From: Paraflavitalea sp. CAU 1676
GTDB taxonomy: Bacteria; Bacteroidota; Bacteroidia; Chitinophagales; Chitinophagaceae
DNA: 64,000 bases
Assembly: GCF_029223285.1 (NCBI RefSeq)
Contig: NZ_JARHUJ010000012.1
Location: 295,979 to 359,978, forward strand
Direction: 5' to 3'
Shown here piece by piece: positions 1 to 11,800 of the stretch. The position numbers and the translations under genes are program-made. Every line of letters begins with the position of its first letter. Within the stretch, counting starts at the first letter, position 1. Below the pieces are notes generated by a model. The model was not told where the DNA came from and searched no databases. It worked only from the letters and a program-made list of their open reading frames with translations.

Positions 1-193
1 AAGTAACGAATTAGTCATACACGAGTAATCGTAGAATAAGGCCGTTGGTGGAAGGTGCATCGCCCCCCGCTGCGATGTCCAGTCACACAACAGGATGTTT
101 TCCTGCTGCTCCGGAAAGCAGGAGGGTATCCCATGCCATGGATCACAGGTAACAATCACTAACTAAACTGCTATTAACAAAAAGGTTTGTATT
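1..193. other. Upstream flank of the SusC gene
   Basis: No coding sequence was recognised here. A 7-bp inverted repeat, TCCTGCT at 101-107 and AGCAGGA at 117-123 with a 9-nt loop, could fold in the leader of the SusC mRNA. No convincing TTG/TAnnTTTG promoter pair was found, so the promoter may lie before the window or depend on an alternative sigma factor. The last is plausible because the SusC protein carries an STN signalling domain. Confidence 0.3.
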
Positions 194-3100
194 ATGAGAG
201 TTGATCACATAAAACCAAAACTACTGGGCTGTTTACTGGGGTTGCAATTGTTAATCCCTCCGGTAGTAAATGCACAGGACAGCTATGCCTATGCAGCCGG
301 AAAACAAAAATCGCCTCAACAGGCCGAGCCCAACAGGAAGCCGGAAGATTCCAGTTCAAAGCAACCATTGTTCAAAGTCTTAAAGGAACTTAATAAAACA
401 AAAGGCGTTTACTTCCTCTTCTCCGATGAATCGCTGGGCGAAAAGCTGGTGAACCCGGCTAAGAAAGACCATGCCGATGTGGAGAAGATACTGAACCAGA
501 TCCTGGAGAACACCGGACTGCGCTACAAGAAAGTGAACGACAAAACTTTTGTCATACTCCCCTCCAAAGAGACCGCCAAAACAGATGGTACTGCCAACGG
601 TAGTGCGCAGGACGAACAAGCACGGCTTATTGCTAACCGCCTGGCCGACCAGGTAACCGGTAAGATCACCGACGCCACCGGCGCCGGTGTAGCCGGTGTA
701 TCCGTATCGGTAAAAGGTACCCAGCGCGGAACCACCACCAACGGCGAAGGCGTATTCTCCATCGAGGTAAAAGACAATGAAACGCTCATATTCTCGGCCG
801 TAGGTTATACAACACAGGAAATTGCGATAGCCGGCCGCACCGTCATCAACGTACAACTGGCTGCTGCCGGTTCGCAAATGACCGAAGTAGTGGTCACCGC
901 CCTTGGTGTCAACAGGCGGGCCCGCAGTATTACCTATGCTACGCAAAAGATCTCCGGCGAAGAACTTACCGCCGTGAAAGATCCCAACCTCATCAATAGC
1001 CTCAATGGTAAGATCGCCGGCCTCACGGTCAACCGCAGTGCTTCCGGCGCCGGTGGATCCGTAAAGGTGGTGATGCGCGGCAACAAGAGTACGCAAAACA
1101 ACTCACCCCTCTATGTCATCGATGGTATACCCATGTTCAACAGTTCGGTAGCACAACCCGAAAACTTATTCGGCCAGTCATCCGGTACAGCCAGTGCAGG
1201 CCGCGACGGTGGCGACGCCATCTCCAACATCAATCCCGAAGACATCGAAAGCATGCAGGTGCTCAAGGGCGCCTCTGCAGCGGCCCTTTACGGCAGCCAG
1301 GCTGCCAACGGAGCCATCCTCGTAACCACCAAAAAGGGTAGGGCAGGATCGGCCAGGGTAAATGTGGCCAGCAGTATACTCGCCGATCGCGTGATGCTGA
1401 AGCCCGAAGCCCAGTTCAGCTACGGACAGGATGGCGCCAACAACGAGAACGGCTGGGGCAGCAAGAATGGAAAAGGCGATTACTCCGACGAGCTCTACCA
1501 AACCGGCATCACCTGGATTAACAGCATCGGGCTGCAAGCCGGCAGCGATAGAGCCCAAACCTACTTCTCCTATTCCAATACTGATAACAAAGGTGTGATC
1601 CCCACGGCGAAGTTCAATCGCCATACGTTCACCTTCCGTGAGAATGCCAGGTTCTTCAACGATAAGCTCACCGTAGATGGATTGGTCACCCTCACCCGCC
1701 AAAAATCTACCAACCGCCCCTCCTCCGGATTGTACAACAACCCGCAGGTAGGCGTGTATTTCTTCCCGCGCAACCTGGACTTTGGTACCTACAAGAATAC
1801 CTTCGAAGTGTTTTCACCCGCCCGCGCCCTCATGGTGCAAAACTGGTGGAACGTGAAATACGACGCCGGCACATTCGGCAACGAGTACTCACAGAATCCA
1901 TTCTGGATACTCAACCGCAATGTGCGCGACGATAGCCGCGACCGCGCCTTCAGCTCACTCACCCTGCGCTATGACATCGCCAAAGGACTCGCCGTACAGG
2001 CACGCGGCAGCTACGATGTAAGCGTGGATGATTACGATTCCAAAATGCACGCCAGCACCAATCCCATCATCGCCGACCTCAACGGTCGCTTTACCTGGGA
2101 GCGCAGTAAAAACAATGTAGCCTATGGCGACCTGCTGCTGTTTTACAATACCAAACTCAGCAGCAACCTGTCGCTGGCAGCCACCTTCGGCGGCTCCATC
2201 ACCGATTCGCGCACGGCCGACCGCACCTTTATCGACTCCTATGGCGCCGTCAATGCAGATGGCGTAAAACAAGGCCTCAGCATCGCCAATATCTTCAGTG
2301 TACAAAATATCTTATCGGGCAATGCCTCCAAGCAGCAATCTGTCTTGCGTTCACAAACGCAATCTTTACTGGGTAGTGCCTCGCTGGGGTATAAAGACAT
2401 GTTCTACCTCGATATCACCGGCCGCAACGACTGGTCATCGGCCCTCACCTTTACCGATAAGCTTAGCTTCCTGTATTATTCGGTAGGCGCAACCGCGGTA
2501 TTGAGCGAAATAGCCCACCTGCCCGAAGTGGTTGACCTGGCCAAAGTGAGAATGTCGTATGCACACGTAGGTAATAGCGTGCGCTCCTTTGCTACCAACC
2601 CGCCACTGTACCGTGTAAATCCAGTTACCGGCGGTCTTATCAAGAACGTACGCGCAGCCTTCCCCAACAAACCATTGAAGCCAGAAGACAACCGCTCCTT
2701 CGAGATCGGTACCGAATGGCGTTTTTTCGGCAGTCGACTCGGCTTCGACCTTACCTGGTATAAGAACGATAACTACAACCAGTATTTCGAAACACCCGCA
2801 CCCAGCAGCAGTGGATTCAATACCTACTTCCTCAACCTGGGGCAAATACGCAATACCGGCGTAGAGATCATGGTAACCGGTGCACCGGTCAAGAGTGCTG
2901 ATTTCGATTGGAATACATCACTCAATTTCGCCGCCAACAAGAACACGGTGGTTAACCTGAGCGAACCGGGTGTTACCGACGAAACCGGTATGTTCTTCCT
3001 CACCACCTTCGATAATACCTATGCCTCCATCGTAAGGCAGGGTGGCAGTTTCGGCGATATCATTTCCTTCGGCGCCGCACGCGACGACAAAGGCAACCTC

Positions 3101-3679
3101 GCCCTGGCGGCCAACGGAGCGCCCGTGCGCAATACCGCCGACCGCAAACTGGTGGGCAACCCCAATCCCGACTTCACCGGCGGCTGGACCAATAGCCTTC
3201 GCTACAAGAACTTCGACCTCAACTTCCTCATCGATGGCCGCTTTGGTGGCGAAGTGATGAGCATCACCCAGGCCGAACTCGACCTGCGCGGCTTCAGCGA
3301 AGCATCCGTGAAAGCGCGTGAAGATGGTGGCGTGTTTGTGAAGGGCACCAAGAGCGGAGTACCTTTCGAAGGTAAAATAGATGCCAAGACTTATTACAAT
3401 GCAGTAGGTGGCCGTGCGGGTATCGGGGAGTTCTATATGTACGATGCAACGGCCGTTCGCCTGCGCGAAGTATCGCTGGGTTACAATGTGCCGCTCAAAT
3501 GGAAAGGCGTGCGCAGCCTCAATGTATCGCTCATTGGCCGCAACCTCTTCTTCATCAAACGCGAAGCACCATTCGATCCGGAGATATCCATGAGTACCGA
3601 CAATGGCCTGCAGGGCGTGGATGTGTTTGGATTGCCTGCCACCCGCAGCTTTGGAGTGAACTTAAAAGTTGCCTTCTAA
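194..3679 (+). CDS. SusC/RagA-family TonB-linked outer membrane protein
   Basis: This is a TonB-dependent transporter of the SusC type, which imports oligosaccharides or peptides across the outer membrane with a SusD lipoprotein. The 1161 residues start with a signal peptide (about 1-27, ending NAQ). An STN (secretin/TonB N-terminal) domain follows at about 55-122. Next are a carboxypeptidase-regulatory-like beta-sandwich at about 150-235 (VTGKITDATGAGVAGVSV onward), a plug domain (about 240-395, with the region around VLKGASAAALYGSQAANGA), and a beta-barrel ending in FGVNLKVAF. The STN domain is the part that in FecA-like receptors contacts an anti-sigma factor, so this transporter may signal as well as transport; no FecI/FecR pair is inside the window. 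The SusD partner begins 17 nt downstream. The substrate cannot be read from the sequence. Confidence 0.95.
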   Translation: MRVDHIKPKLLGCLLGLQLLIPPVVNAQDSYAYAAGKQKSPQQAEPNRKPEDSSSKQPLFKVLKELNKTKGVYFLFSDESLGEKLVNPAKKDHADVEKILNQILENTGLRYKKVNDKTFVILPSKETAKTDGTANGSAQDEQARLIANRLADQVTGKITDATGAGVAGVSVSVKGTQRGTTTNGEGVFSIEVKDNETLIFSAVGYTTQEIAIAGRTVINVQLAAAGSQMTEVVVTALGVNRRARSITYATQKISGEELTAVKDPNLINSLNGKIAGLTVNRSASGAGGSVKVVMRGNKSTQNNSPLYVIDGIPMFNSSVAQPENLFGQSSGTASAGRDGGDAISNINPEDIESMQVLKGASAAALYGSQAANGAILVTTKKGRAGSARVNVASSILADRVMLKPEAQFSYGQDGANNENGWGSKNGKGDYSDELYQTGITWINSIGLQAGSDRAQTYFSYSNTDNKGVIPTAKFNRHTFTFRENARFFNDKLTVDGLVTLTRQKSTNRPSSGLYNNPQVGVYFFPRNLDFGTYKNTFEVFSPARALMVQNWWNVKYDAGTFGNEYSQNPFWILNRNVRDDSRDRAFSSLTLRYDIAKGLAVQARGSYDVSVDDYDSKMHASTNPIIADLNGRFTWERSKNNVAYGDLLLFYNTKLSSNLSLAATFGGSITDSRTADRTFIDSYGAVNADGVKQGLSIANIFSVQNILSGNASKQQSVLRSQTQSLLGSASLGYKDMFYLDITGRNDWSSALTFTDKLSFLYYSVGATAVLSEIAHLPEVVDLAKVRMSYAHVGNSVRSFATNPPLYRVNPVTGGLIKNVRAAFPNKPLKPEDNRSFEIGTEWRFFGSRLGFDLTWYKNDNYNQYFETPAPSSSGFNTYFLNLGQIRNTGVEIMVTGAPVKSADFDWNTSLNFAANKNTVVNLSEPGVTDETGMFFLTTFDNTYASIVRQGGSFGDIISFGAARDDKGNLALAANGAPVRNTADRKLVGNPNPDFTGGWTNSLRYKNFDLNFLIDGRFGGEVMSITQAELDLRGFSEASVKAREDGGVFVKGTKSGVPFEGKIDAKTYYNAVGGRAGIGEFYMYDATAVRLREVSLGYNVPLKWKGVRSLNVSLIGRNLFFIKREAPFDPEISMSTDNGLQGVDVFGLPATRSFGVNLKVAF

Positions 3680-3696
3680 TTTGACCATTTAAACGC

Positions 3697-5313
3697 ATGA
3701 ATGTTATGAAACCTACTAATAAATTCTTCCACCGGTTCGTGCCTGCAGCAGCGCTGGCCTGCGTGCTCGCTACAGGATGTACCAAACGGTTCGAGTCGAT
3801 CAATACCGATCCATACGGATTGAGCGAGAACGATCTTAAAGGAGATTTCGCCTTGTATGGGGCGCCCTTTAGCCAGATGCAATTGAGCGTGCACCTCTTT
3901 GCCCCCGAGTGGCAATACCAGCTGATGCAGAACCTCAATGCCGATATCTTTTCGGGTTATATGATGACGCCCACACCCTTTGCCAACAATGTCAACAATT
4001 CCAGTTACGCCATGATGGATGGCTGGAACAACAATATCTGGACCCTCGCCTACGACAACGTGATGTCGCCAGCACAGGCCGTCGTAGACCGGGCAAAGAA
4101 AGACGGCTATCCCAATTTTGAAGCCTGGGCCATGGTATTGAAAGTGCTCTCCCTGCACCGGGTCAGCGATGTGTTTGGCCCCGTGGTGTACACCAATTTC
4201 GGCAAGATCAATTCCGATGGAAGTGTAACCTACGACTCGCAGCAGGAAGCCTACAATGCCTTCTTTAAAGACCTCGACGATGCACAGGCCAAACTGAAGC
4301 CCTATGCCCTGAGCGCCGACTCGGCCAAAAAGTTCAAGAACTTCGACCTGTCGTACGGCGGTGATTATACCAAATGGATGAAACTCATCAACTCCCTGCG
4401 TCTGCGCCTGGCCATCCGCATCGTGAAGGCCGATGCCGCCAAAGCAAAAACAGAAGGGGAGAAGGCCATGGCCAATGAGTTTGGATTGATCGAGACCAAT
4501 GAAGATGACTTTATCATCAACAGCAAAACGCTCAACAATCCGATCAGTGTGATCTCCAACAACTGGGGCGATATCAAAATGGGCGCCCCCATGGAGTCCT
4601 ACCTGAAGGGGTACAGCGATCCACGCCTGGCCAAATACTATTCACCAGCAACCGATCCTGCCGTCGCCGGACAGTACAAAGGCATCCGTAATGGCATCGA
4701 CCTGCCCAATGATCAGCTGTACCGCAAACTATCGAGCGTGGCCAGCCTCGGTACAAAAATGCCAATGCTCACGTCGTCGGAAGTGTGGTTCCTGAAGGCG
4801 GAAGCCAAATTGCGTGGCTGGGCCGTGCCCGGCGCCGCAACAGTACAGGCGGCATACGAGAAAGGAATACAACGTTCGCTGGGCCAATGGGGCGTGGAGG
4901 GGCAGTTTGATGCTTATAAGAATAGTACTGGGACAGCAGCTGCCTATACCGATCCGTTCAATGCAACCAACAGCATCGCAGCCGGATCGCCCTTGCTGAG
5001 TACGGTAACACCAAAATGGAACGATGGCGGCAGCAATGAAGAAAAACTGGAGCAGATCATTACGCAGAAATGGATTGCCCTCTTCCCCGAGTCGATGGAA
5101 GCCTGGAGCGAGTTTCGCCGTACTGGATACCCGAAGCTGTTCCCGGTGGTGGTGAACAACAGCGGAGGCGTAGTACCTGCCGGTCAGTTCATCAAGCGGA
5201 TCAACTTCGTGATCAGCGAAAAGGAAACGAACCAGAAGGGCTACCAGGGAGCCGTGCAAAAACTGGGCGGAACAGACAATATCAATACCCGCCTCTGGTG
5301 GGATAAGCCCTGA
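3697..5313 (+). CDS. SusD/RagB-family nutrient-binding lipoprotein (SusD-like_2 type)
   Basis: This is the surface lipoprotein partner of the SusC transporter just upstream; such proteins cap the barrel and bind the substrate. A lipoprotein signal ends in the lipobox LATGC with the modified cysteine at about residue 28. The body is 538 residues and alpha-helical in character, with TPR-like segments such as EAWAMVLKVLSLHRVSDVFG and EVWFLKAEAKLRGW. It looks closest to the SusD-like_2 group, whose members begin with FESINTDP-like text shortly after the lipidated cysteine. It forms a two-gene operon with the SusC gene and is followed by a strong terminator. A second in-frame ATG lies 9 nt further on. 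The ligand is unknown. Confidence 0.93.
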   Translation: MNVMKPTNKFFHRFVPAAALACVLATGCTKRFESINTDPYGLSENDLKGDFALYGAPFSQMQLSVHLFAPEWQYQLMQNLNADIFSGYMMTPTPFANNVNNSSYAMMDGWNNNIWTLAYDNVMSPAQAVVDRAKKDGYPNFEAWAMVLKVLSLHRVSDVFGPVVYTNFGKINSDGSVTYDSQQEAYNAFFKDLDDAQAKLKPYALSADSAKKFKNFDLSYGGDYTKWMKLINSLRLRLAIRIVKADAAKAKTEGEKAMANEFGLIETNEDDFIINSKTLNNPISVISNNWGDIKMGAPMESYLKGYSDPRLAKYYSPATDPAVAGQYKGIRNGIDLPNDQLYRKLSSVASLGTKMPMLTSSEVWFLKAEAKLRGWAVPGAATVQAAYEKGIQRSLGQWGVEGQFDAYKNSTGTAAAYTDPFNATNSIAAGSPLLSTVTPKWNDGGSNEEKLEQIITQKWIALFPESMEAWSEFRRTGYPKLFPVVVNNSGGVVPAGQFIKRINFVISEKETNQKGYQGAVQKLGGTDNINTRLWWDKP

Positions 5314-5428
5314 TCCTTTTAAAATAACAATTCCCGCGTGGCAAGCATAAATGTATAAACGCTGGGATAATATTTCCTTATCCGAGTATTTTAAGTGTTA
5401 TACGTAGTCGATATCGAGGTACAAATAG

Positions 5429-5458
5429 GCCCCACCTGTTCAGGTGGGGCATTTTTTT
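5429..5458 (+). terminator. Rho-independent terminator of the SusC/SusD operon
   Basis: A perfect G+C-rich hairpin, GCCCCACCTG paired with CAGGTGGGGC around a minimal loop, is followed by a run of seven T. It lies about 115 nt after the SusD stop codon. Confidence 0.85.
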
Positions 5459-5561
5459 GATTGACCTGATTAGAGTGTATCAAGATCATAATTGGTTATT
5501 TTATAGAAAGGCTTCCTATCATAGATGGGTAGCCTTTTTGGTTTTGTTATCAGTGTATTCC

Positions 5562-5586
5562 TTATACGGATAATTTATCCGTATAA
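5562..5586. promoter_or_regulatory. 25-bp perfect palindrome, putative operator
   Basis: The arms TTATACGGATAA and TTATCCGTATAA are exact reverse complements of 12 nt each, separated by a single T. The element lies about 215 bp before the ATG of the giant repeat protein and after the upstream terminators. There is no T-run after it and it is A+T-rich, so a binding site for a dimeric regulator fits better than a terminator. Confidence 0.5.
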
Positions 5587-5800
5587 CGGTTAACTAAAGT
5601 ACAGTGAATTAAACTTTGCTGCCCTATCTTTAGCTTTCAACTGGCATCCCATATGCTGTGCCGGTTTTTTTAGTTTTACGCCTGAGTAGAATTTCTCCCA
5701 CTATTGAATTGAGATCATAGCTATCGCTAATTAGTCCAACCGTGTCTTTTTGGGTTATCACCTTTTTCATTAACACCATTTGTTAATCAATTCTTCTATT

Positions 5801-8800
5801 ATGCTCAGTGCTTTACTTCTGAAACCATTGCTATTGACACGAAGACCTGTGAAGAAGCGAGCGATCTGCCTTCTTTTGCTGGTCTTGCTGACAGGGTTAG
5901 CCAAAATGCCTGTTATGGCCACCGGTACGCCACAGGTGATGCCCAATCCGGCCAACGGCGCGGCCATCCTGCTGGCGCCGGCAACTTTATCAGGACCTTA
6001 CCGCGGCGCACCTGCGCAGAACAGGATCCAGTTCGTGATCAACGACAACGCTGGTGAGAATTTCTATTTTAACGTGAAGGCCTACGATCGCACTACACCT
6101 ACCGCCAACCAGGTGCAGGTGTATTACCGCATCCTCAATTCGTCCAATGTGCAGGTGGTAGCCCCCACACCGATCGCCACCGGCGCACAGATCAGTACCT
6201 ATGCGCAGGCAGTGGCGGGGCCTAATATCGCCGGTACAGTACCCACCGGGTACGCACCGATTACATTCGACCCTGCGGTAAACGATACCTACTATATCGA
6301 GATCTATTATAGTACGGATGCCGGCGCTACGGCCAACACGCAGCAAACCCTGCTTACCTTGTTCGATTTCACCGTAGCTACCCCCGCCGGTGTAAGGCGC
6401 CTGGGCCGCATCTATTCCCGTGGCTGGAGCTTTATCACCTACAATCCAACCGGCAACCAGGGGTCTATCAACAACGCATTCGAAGGCGATTTCTATGGTT
6501 ATACCAATGATAGTACCGTCGTAAAACTCGACTTCCTCGATTTTCGTCCCTTTGGATTTACGCTTTATATGAACCATTATGGGGCCGTAAATGGTACCAA
6601 CTGGCTGCTCGACCGCCGTTCGCAGAATACAGGCGCCAGCGCCCCTTCGCTGCCCAATGGCTATCCGGTGTTCCTGGCACAGCCCGATGCAACCATCTTT
6701 CCTACTTCCACACCGGCTACTGCCCCGCAGTTTGCCGGTAAGATATATGGGTGTGCCCCCAATATATACATACCCTTCCGCATCGATAAGCCCGGCGATG
6801 TAGTAATACTGCTCGACCTCAACGGTACAGCAGGCTACCAGGCAGGTACGGCCGACCGCTATCTGTACTTTATAGACAGGCCAGTTGGCTACAATGTGGG
6901 CGTATGGGATGGGTTGAACGGTCTCGGCGCTGCAGTTGCCGGGAATGTTACCATCAATATGACGCTCTCCTCGCGAAGAGGGCGTGTGAATATTCCCTTG
7001 TATGATGCCGAGTTGAACCCTCAGGGTTTCAACGTATCCGGCGTAGCGCCGCTGGCTACTGTTCCCCGGCTCTACTTCGACGATGCCCTCTTAGCCAACA
7101 CATCGCCTTCCACTTGCGTAGACGCAACAGGCGATGCCAACAACAACAATACAGGAACCGGTATTACCAATGCCGACGTAGGGCTCGTGCCGCCAGCCCG
7201 TGCCTGGAACGGTCCGGGATCGGGCAATGCCGTGCCTGCGCCGGCAGCCGGTGGCGCCAGCACCGCTATTACCTGCGACGACTTTGGTAACGTGCGCACC
7301 CTCAATACCTGGTTCTGGGCCTACGAGATCAGTTCCTCCATATTTGTACTCGCCATGCCCACCTGTAGCGGCGATGGCGATGCGATACCATATACAACCG
7401 ACGTAGATGACGACAACGACGGAGTAACCGATATCGTGGAAGGCGGAGGCACCGATCCATTTGCCGATGCCGATGCCGATGGAACACCCAACCTGCTCGA
7501 TCTGACACCGGGCGGCACCGTACCTGCCTTTGTAGATGCCAACAGCGACGGCGTTAACGACAACTACGATGCCGATCTCGATGGCATCGTCAATTCATTC
7601 GACCTCGACAGCGACAATGATGGCATACCCGACCTCATCGAAAATGGTGGAGTGGATACCAACGGCAATGGCCGTGTAGATGGAACAGCCGATGTGGATG
7701 CCGATGGTTTGATCGACACCTACGATGCATCTCAGGGTGGAGTAATACTGGCGCCAAAGAATCCCGACGGAGACCTGGTACCCAATGCACGCGACCTGGA
7801 TAGCGACAATGATGGCATACCAGATATCGTAGAAGCCGGCGGCATCGATGCCAATAACGATGGAGTAGTCGATACATTCGTCGACAGCGATGGCGACGGC
7901 TGGGCCAATGCCTACGATCCTGACGACGACAACAATGGCACTAACGAAAATCCCGAGCAATCGCTCATCATCACCGGGGCCGATGCCAATGCCGACGGAC
8001 TCGCCGATAGCTACACACGCGGCGATTTTGATGCCGACGGAAAAGCCAATCCATACGATCTCGACGCCGATGGCGATGGTATACTCGATGTGCGCGAAGC
8101 CGGACTGCCCGATGCAGATAACAACGGGATTGTAGATGGTACCACCGGCGCCGACGGCTGGAGCGATACCGTCGATGCACTGATATCACTCGCATTGACC
8201 AATACCGACGGCCTTACCAACCCCAACTACCTCGATATCGATTCGGACAACGATGGTATCGTTGATAATATCGAAGCACAAACCACCACTCCATATATCG
8301 CACCCGTTGCGGGCGATACCGATGGCGATGGTATCAGCAACGCCTACGATAACCTGCCGGCAGCCTTTGGCGGTAATTCCAGCAATGGTCTTACACCTAC
8401 CAATACCGACGGTGCAGACAATCCCGACTATACCGATCTCGATTCCGACAACGATAACAAAACCGATGCGATCGAGGGTTGGGATACCAACGGTAACGGC
8501 GTGATCAATGGCGCTGAGAAAACAGGAGGCGCAGCCGATATCGACAACGATGGCCTGCTCGATGGTTACGACGCCAACACCGCAGCCGTAAATCCTACCA
8601 ACGGTACCGCGCCCACCAGCTATCCCGACGTAAACAACCCGGGTGGCGACCGCGATTGGCGCCAGGCGCAGAATTCCGATAACGACGCTATACCTGATAA
8701 TGTAGACATAGACGATGATAACGATGGCGTGCCCGATACCGCAGAAAGTGCCACCGGACTCGATCCGCTGGCCGACCAGGATTCGGATGGCATACTCAAC

Positions 8801-11800
8801 TACCTCGACCCATCTCAAGGCGGATTCAACGATTCCAACGGCGATGGCGTAGATGATCAGTACGATGCTGACCTCGATGGCGTCATCAACAGCCGCGACC
8901 TCGACAGCGACAACGATGGCATACCCGATATCATCGAAGCAGGCGGAATCGATACCGATGGAAACGGAAGGGTAGATGTGACCACCGATACCAATGGCAA
9001 TGGATTGATGAATCCTTACGATCCAGCCAATGGCGGAACTACCCTGGCCAACCTTGATACGGATGGCGATACCATACCCAATAGCCTCGACCTCGATAGC
9101 GACAATGACGGCCTGCCCGATATCGTGGAAGCAGGTGGTGCAGATGCCAACAACGACGGTAAAGTAGATGGATTTACCGATGCGGATGGCGACGGTTATG
9201 CCGATGCCTACGATCCGGACGATAACAACGACGGCACCAATGAAGGAGCAGCCCAGCCGCTCATCGTCACCAGCGTCGACACCAATGGCGATGGAAAGGC
9301 CGATAGTTATACAAGCGGCGATTATGAAGGCGACGGCAAAGCCAATCCGTATGATCTTGACACCGATGGCGATGGAATACTCGATGTACGCGAAGCCGGT
9401 CTGCCCGATACCGACAACAACGGTATAGTAGACGGCACACTGGGAGCCGATGGCTGGAGCGATTCGGTGGATGCCTTGCCATCACTCAGCCTCATCGATA
9501 CCGACAGCACCGGCAATCCCGATTTCGCCGATATCGATGCAGACAACGATGGTATCGTGGATAATATCGAAGGTCAGCCGACATCGCCGTATATAGCGCC
9601 TGCCGGCGCCGATACCGATGGCGATGGCATCGATAATGCCTACGACAATGCGCCCGGCGCCTTTGGCGGCACCGCCAACAATGGCATAACGCCCACCAAT
9701 ACCGACGGCATCGACCTGGCAGACTATAGAGACCTGGATGCAGACAACGACGGCAAGTCGGATGCGCTTGAAGGCTGGGATACCAATGGCAACGGAACGA
9801 TCGATGGTGCAGAAAAGACAGGCGGCGCCACCGATGCCGATGGCGACGGACTGCTTGATGGATACGACAACAACACCGCCGCGGTGAACCCGACCAACGG
9901 AACCACACCCACCAGCTATCCCGATGTCAACAACCCAGGTGGCAACCGCGATTGGCGCCAGGCGGTAGACAGAGATAATGATGGCGTAACCGATCTCGTT
10001 GACGTCGACGATGACAACGACGGTGTGCCCGATACGGATGAAAGCCCTGTGGGCCTCAATCCGATGGCGGATGCTGATAGCGATGGCATCCCGAATTACC
10101 TCGACAGTAGTAACGGAGGATACGTAGACACCAATGGCGATGGCATCGACGACCGGTACGATACCGACCTCGATGGAGTGATCAACGCCTTCGATCTTGA
10201 TAGCGACAACGACGGCATAGCCGACCTGGTAGAAGCCGGTGGTGTAGATACCAATGGCGATGGCAGGGTAGACGGCGCCTTTGCGGATGCCGACGGCGAC
10301 GGACTGGCCACCGCCTACGACGCCAACAACGGCGGCGTGGCGCTGAGTAATTTCGACAGTGATGGCGACCTGATCCCCAACGCACTCGATACCGATAGCG
10401 ACAACGACGGAATACCCGATGTGCGGGAAGCCGGCGGCACCGATGCCAACAACGATGGCTATATCGATGGATTCGCAGATGCAGATGGAGATGGATTCTC
10501 TGATGCGGTGGACGGCGATGCAGGCAATGACGGCACGGCCGAAAACACAGCCGGCGCACTCATCATCACCGGAACCGATACCAATGGCGATGGCATACCA
10601 AACAGTTATCCCAAGGCCAATGCCGATGCCAATGGATTGCCCAATCCGTACGACCTCGATGCAGATGGCGATGGAATACCCGATGTGGAAGAAGCAGGCA
10701 TCACCCATAACATTGGAGAAGCAATCGCCACAGGCACCCTCAACGCCAAAGGCTGGAGCTCTACGGTAGATGCATTGCCAACCCTCACGTTGCCGAATAC
10801 GGATACCGATATCTATCCCAACTACCTCGATATCGATGCCGATAACGATGGTATTACGGATAATGTGGAAGGCCAGCTCACGAACCAGTACAAGCTGCCC
10901 ACCGGTACCGATACCGATGGAGATGGAATCGACAACGAATACGATAAGGACAACAATATCCTCTTCAACTACCAGGGCCTCATACCTGTCAACTTCCTGG
11001 GTGCAGTGGATGTGCTGCCCGATTACATTGACCCGGATACGGATGACGATGGCGTATCGGATATCATCGAAGGTCATGATGCCGATCTCAACCAGGTAGC
11101 CGATTATACCCTAACTGGTATCGATACCGATGGCGATGGTCTGGACAATGCCTTCGACCTCGACAATACCGGTCCCAATGTGAAGAACGAGGGTATGAAT
11201 GCGGTGCCCATGTTTGGGTTCGATAACCCGCCAGCCAACCCGCCCGCACCGCTCGGCGCAAGAGGACCTTTGCAGGAGAACCAGGCCGTCGACCTCGATC
11301 GTTCCTGGAGAACAATCAACCCCGCACTGCCCATCACCCTGGTCAACTTCAAAGCACAGAAACAGGGCGATAGCAAGGTATACCTCAGCTGGAGGGCCGA
11401 AAGTCAAAGCAACTTCAAGGAGTTCATCCTCGAAAGAAGCACCGATGGTGTGCGCTTCTCAGCAGTGGCTACCATCGAAGGCAAAGAAGGCTTGAGTGCT
11501 GATTACAGTTATCTCGATGACATTGGTGCGCAGGCAGCAAGCCGGCTCTACTACCGCCTCAAACAGGTGGACAATGATGGCCGCTTCGAATACAGCCGCA
11601 TACTCAATGTTATCCTCAACATCGCCGGCATCACCATCAGGGTAGCGCCCAATCCGGCGAGGGATTATGTAACGATCAACATTACGGCCGACAGGAAGCT
11701 GCCTGTTGCCATCCACGTCGTAGACAACCTCGGCAGGTTGCTGATCATTCAGCGTACCAGCGTTGACAAAGGTGATAATATCATCCGCCTTAACAACACC

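Larger units (their letters stand above)
5314..5800. other. Intergenic region between SusD and the giant repeat protein
   Basis: This 487-nt stretch holds no convincing gene. It contains the terminator at 5429-5458 and a second weaker hairpin with a T-run (AAAGGCT at 5507-5513 pairing with AGCCTTT from 5531). It also contains the 25-bp palindrome at 5562-5586. A possible -7 element, AAACTTTG, lies near 5611-5618, but no matching TTG was found at the right distance. Confidence 0.6.

Noticed and set aside
9482..11077. A 531-codon open frame on the minus strand inside the giant gene
   Set aside because: It is the shadow of the aspartate-rich repeats: antisense reading of GAT/GAC/GGC codons avoids stops and gives a low-complexity Ile/Val/Gly-rich product without domains or a plausible start signal.
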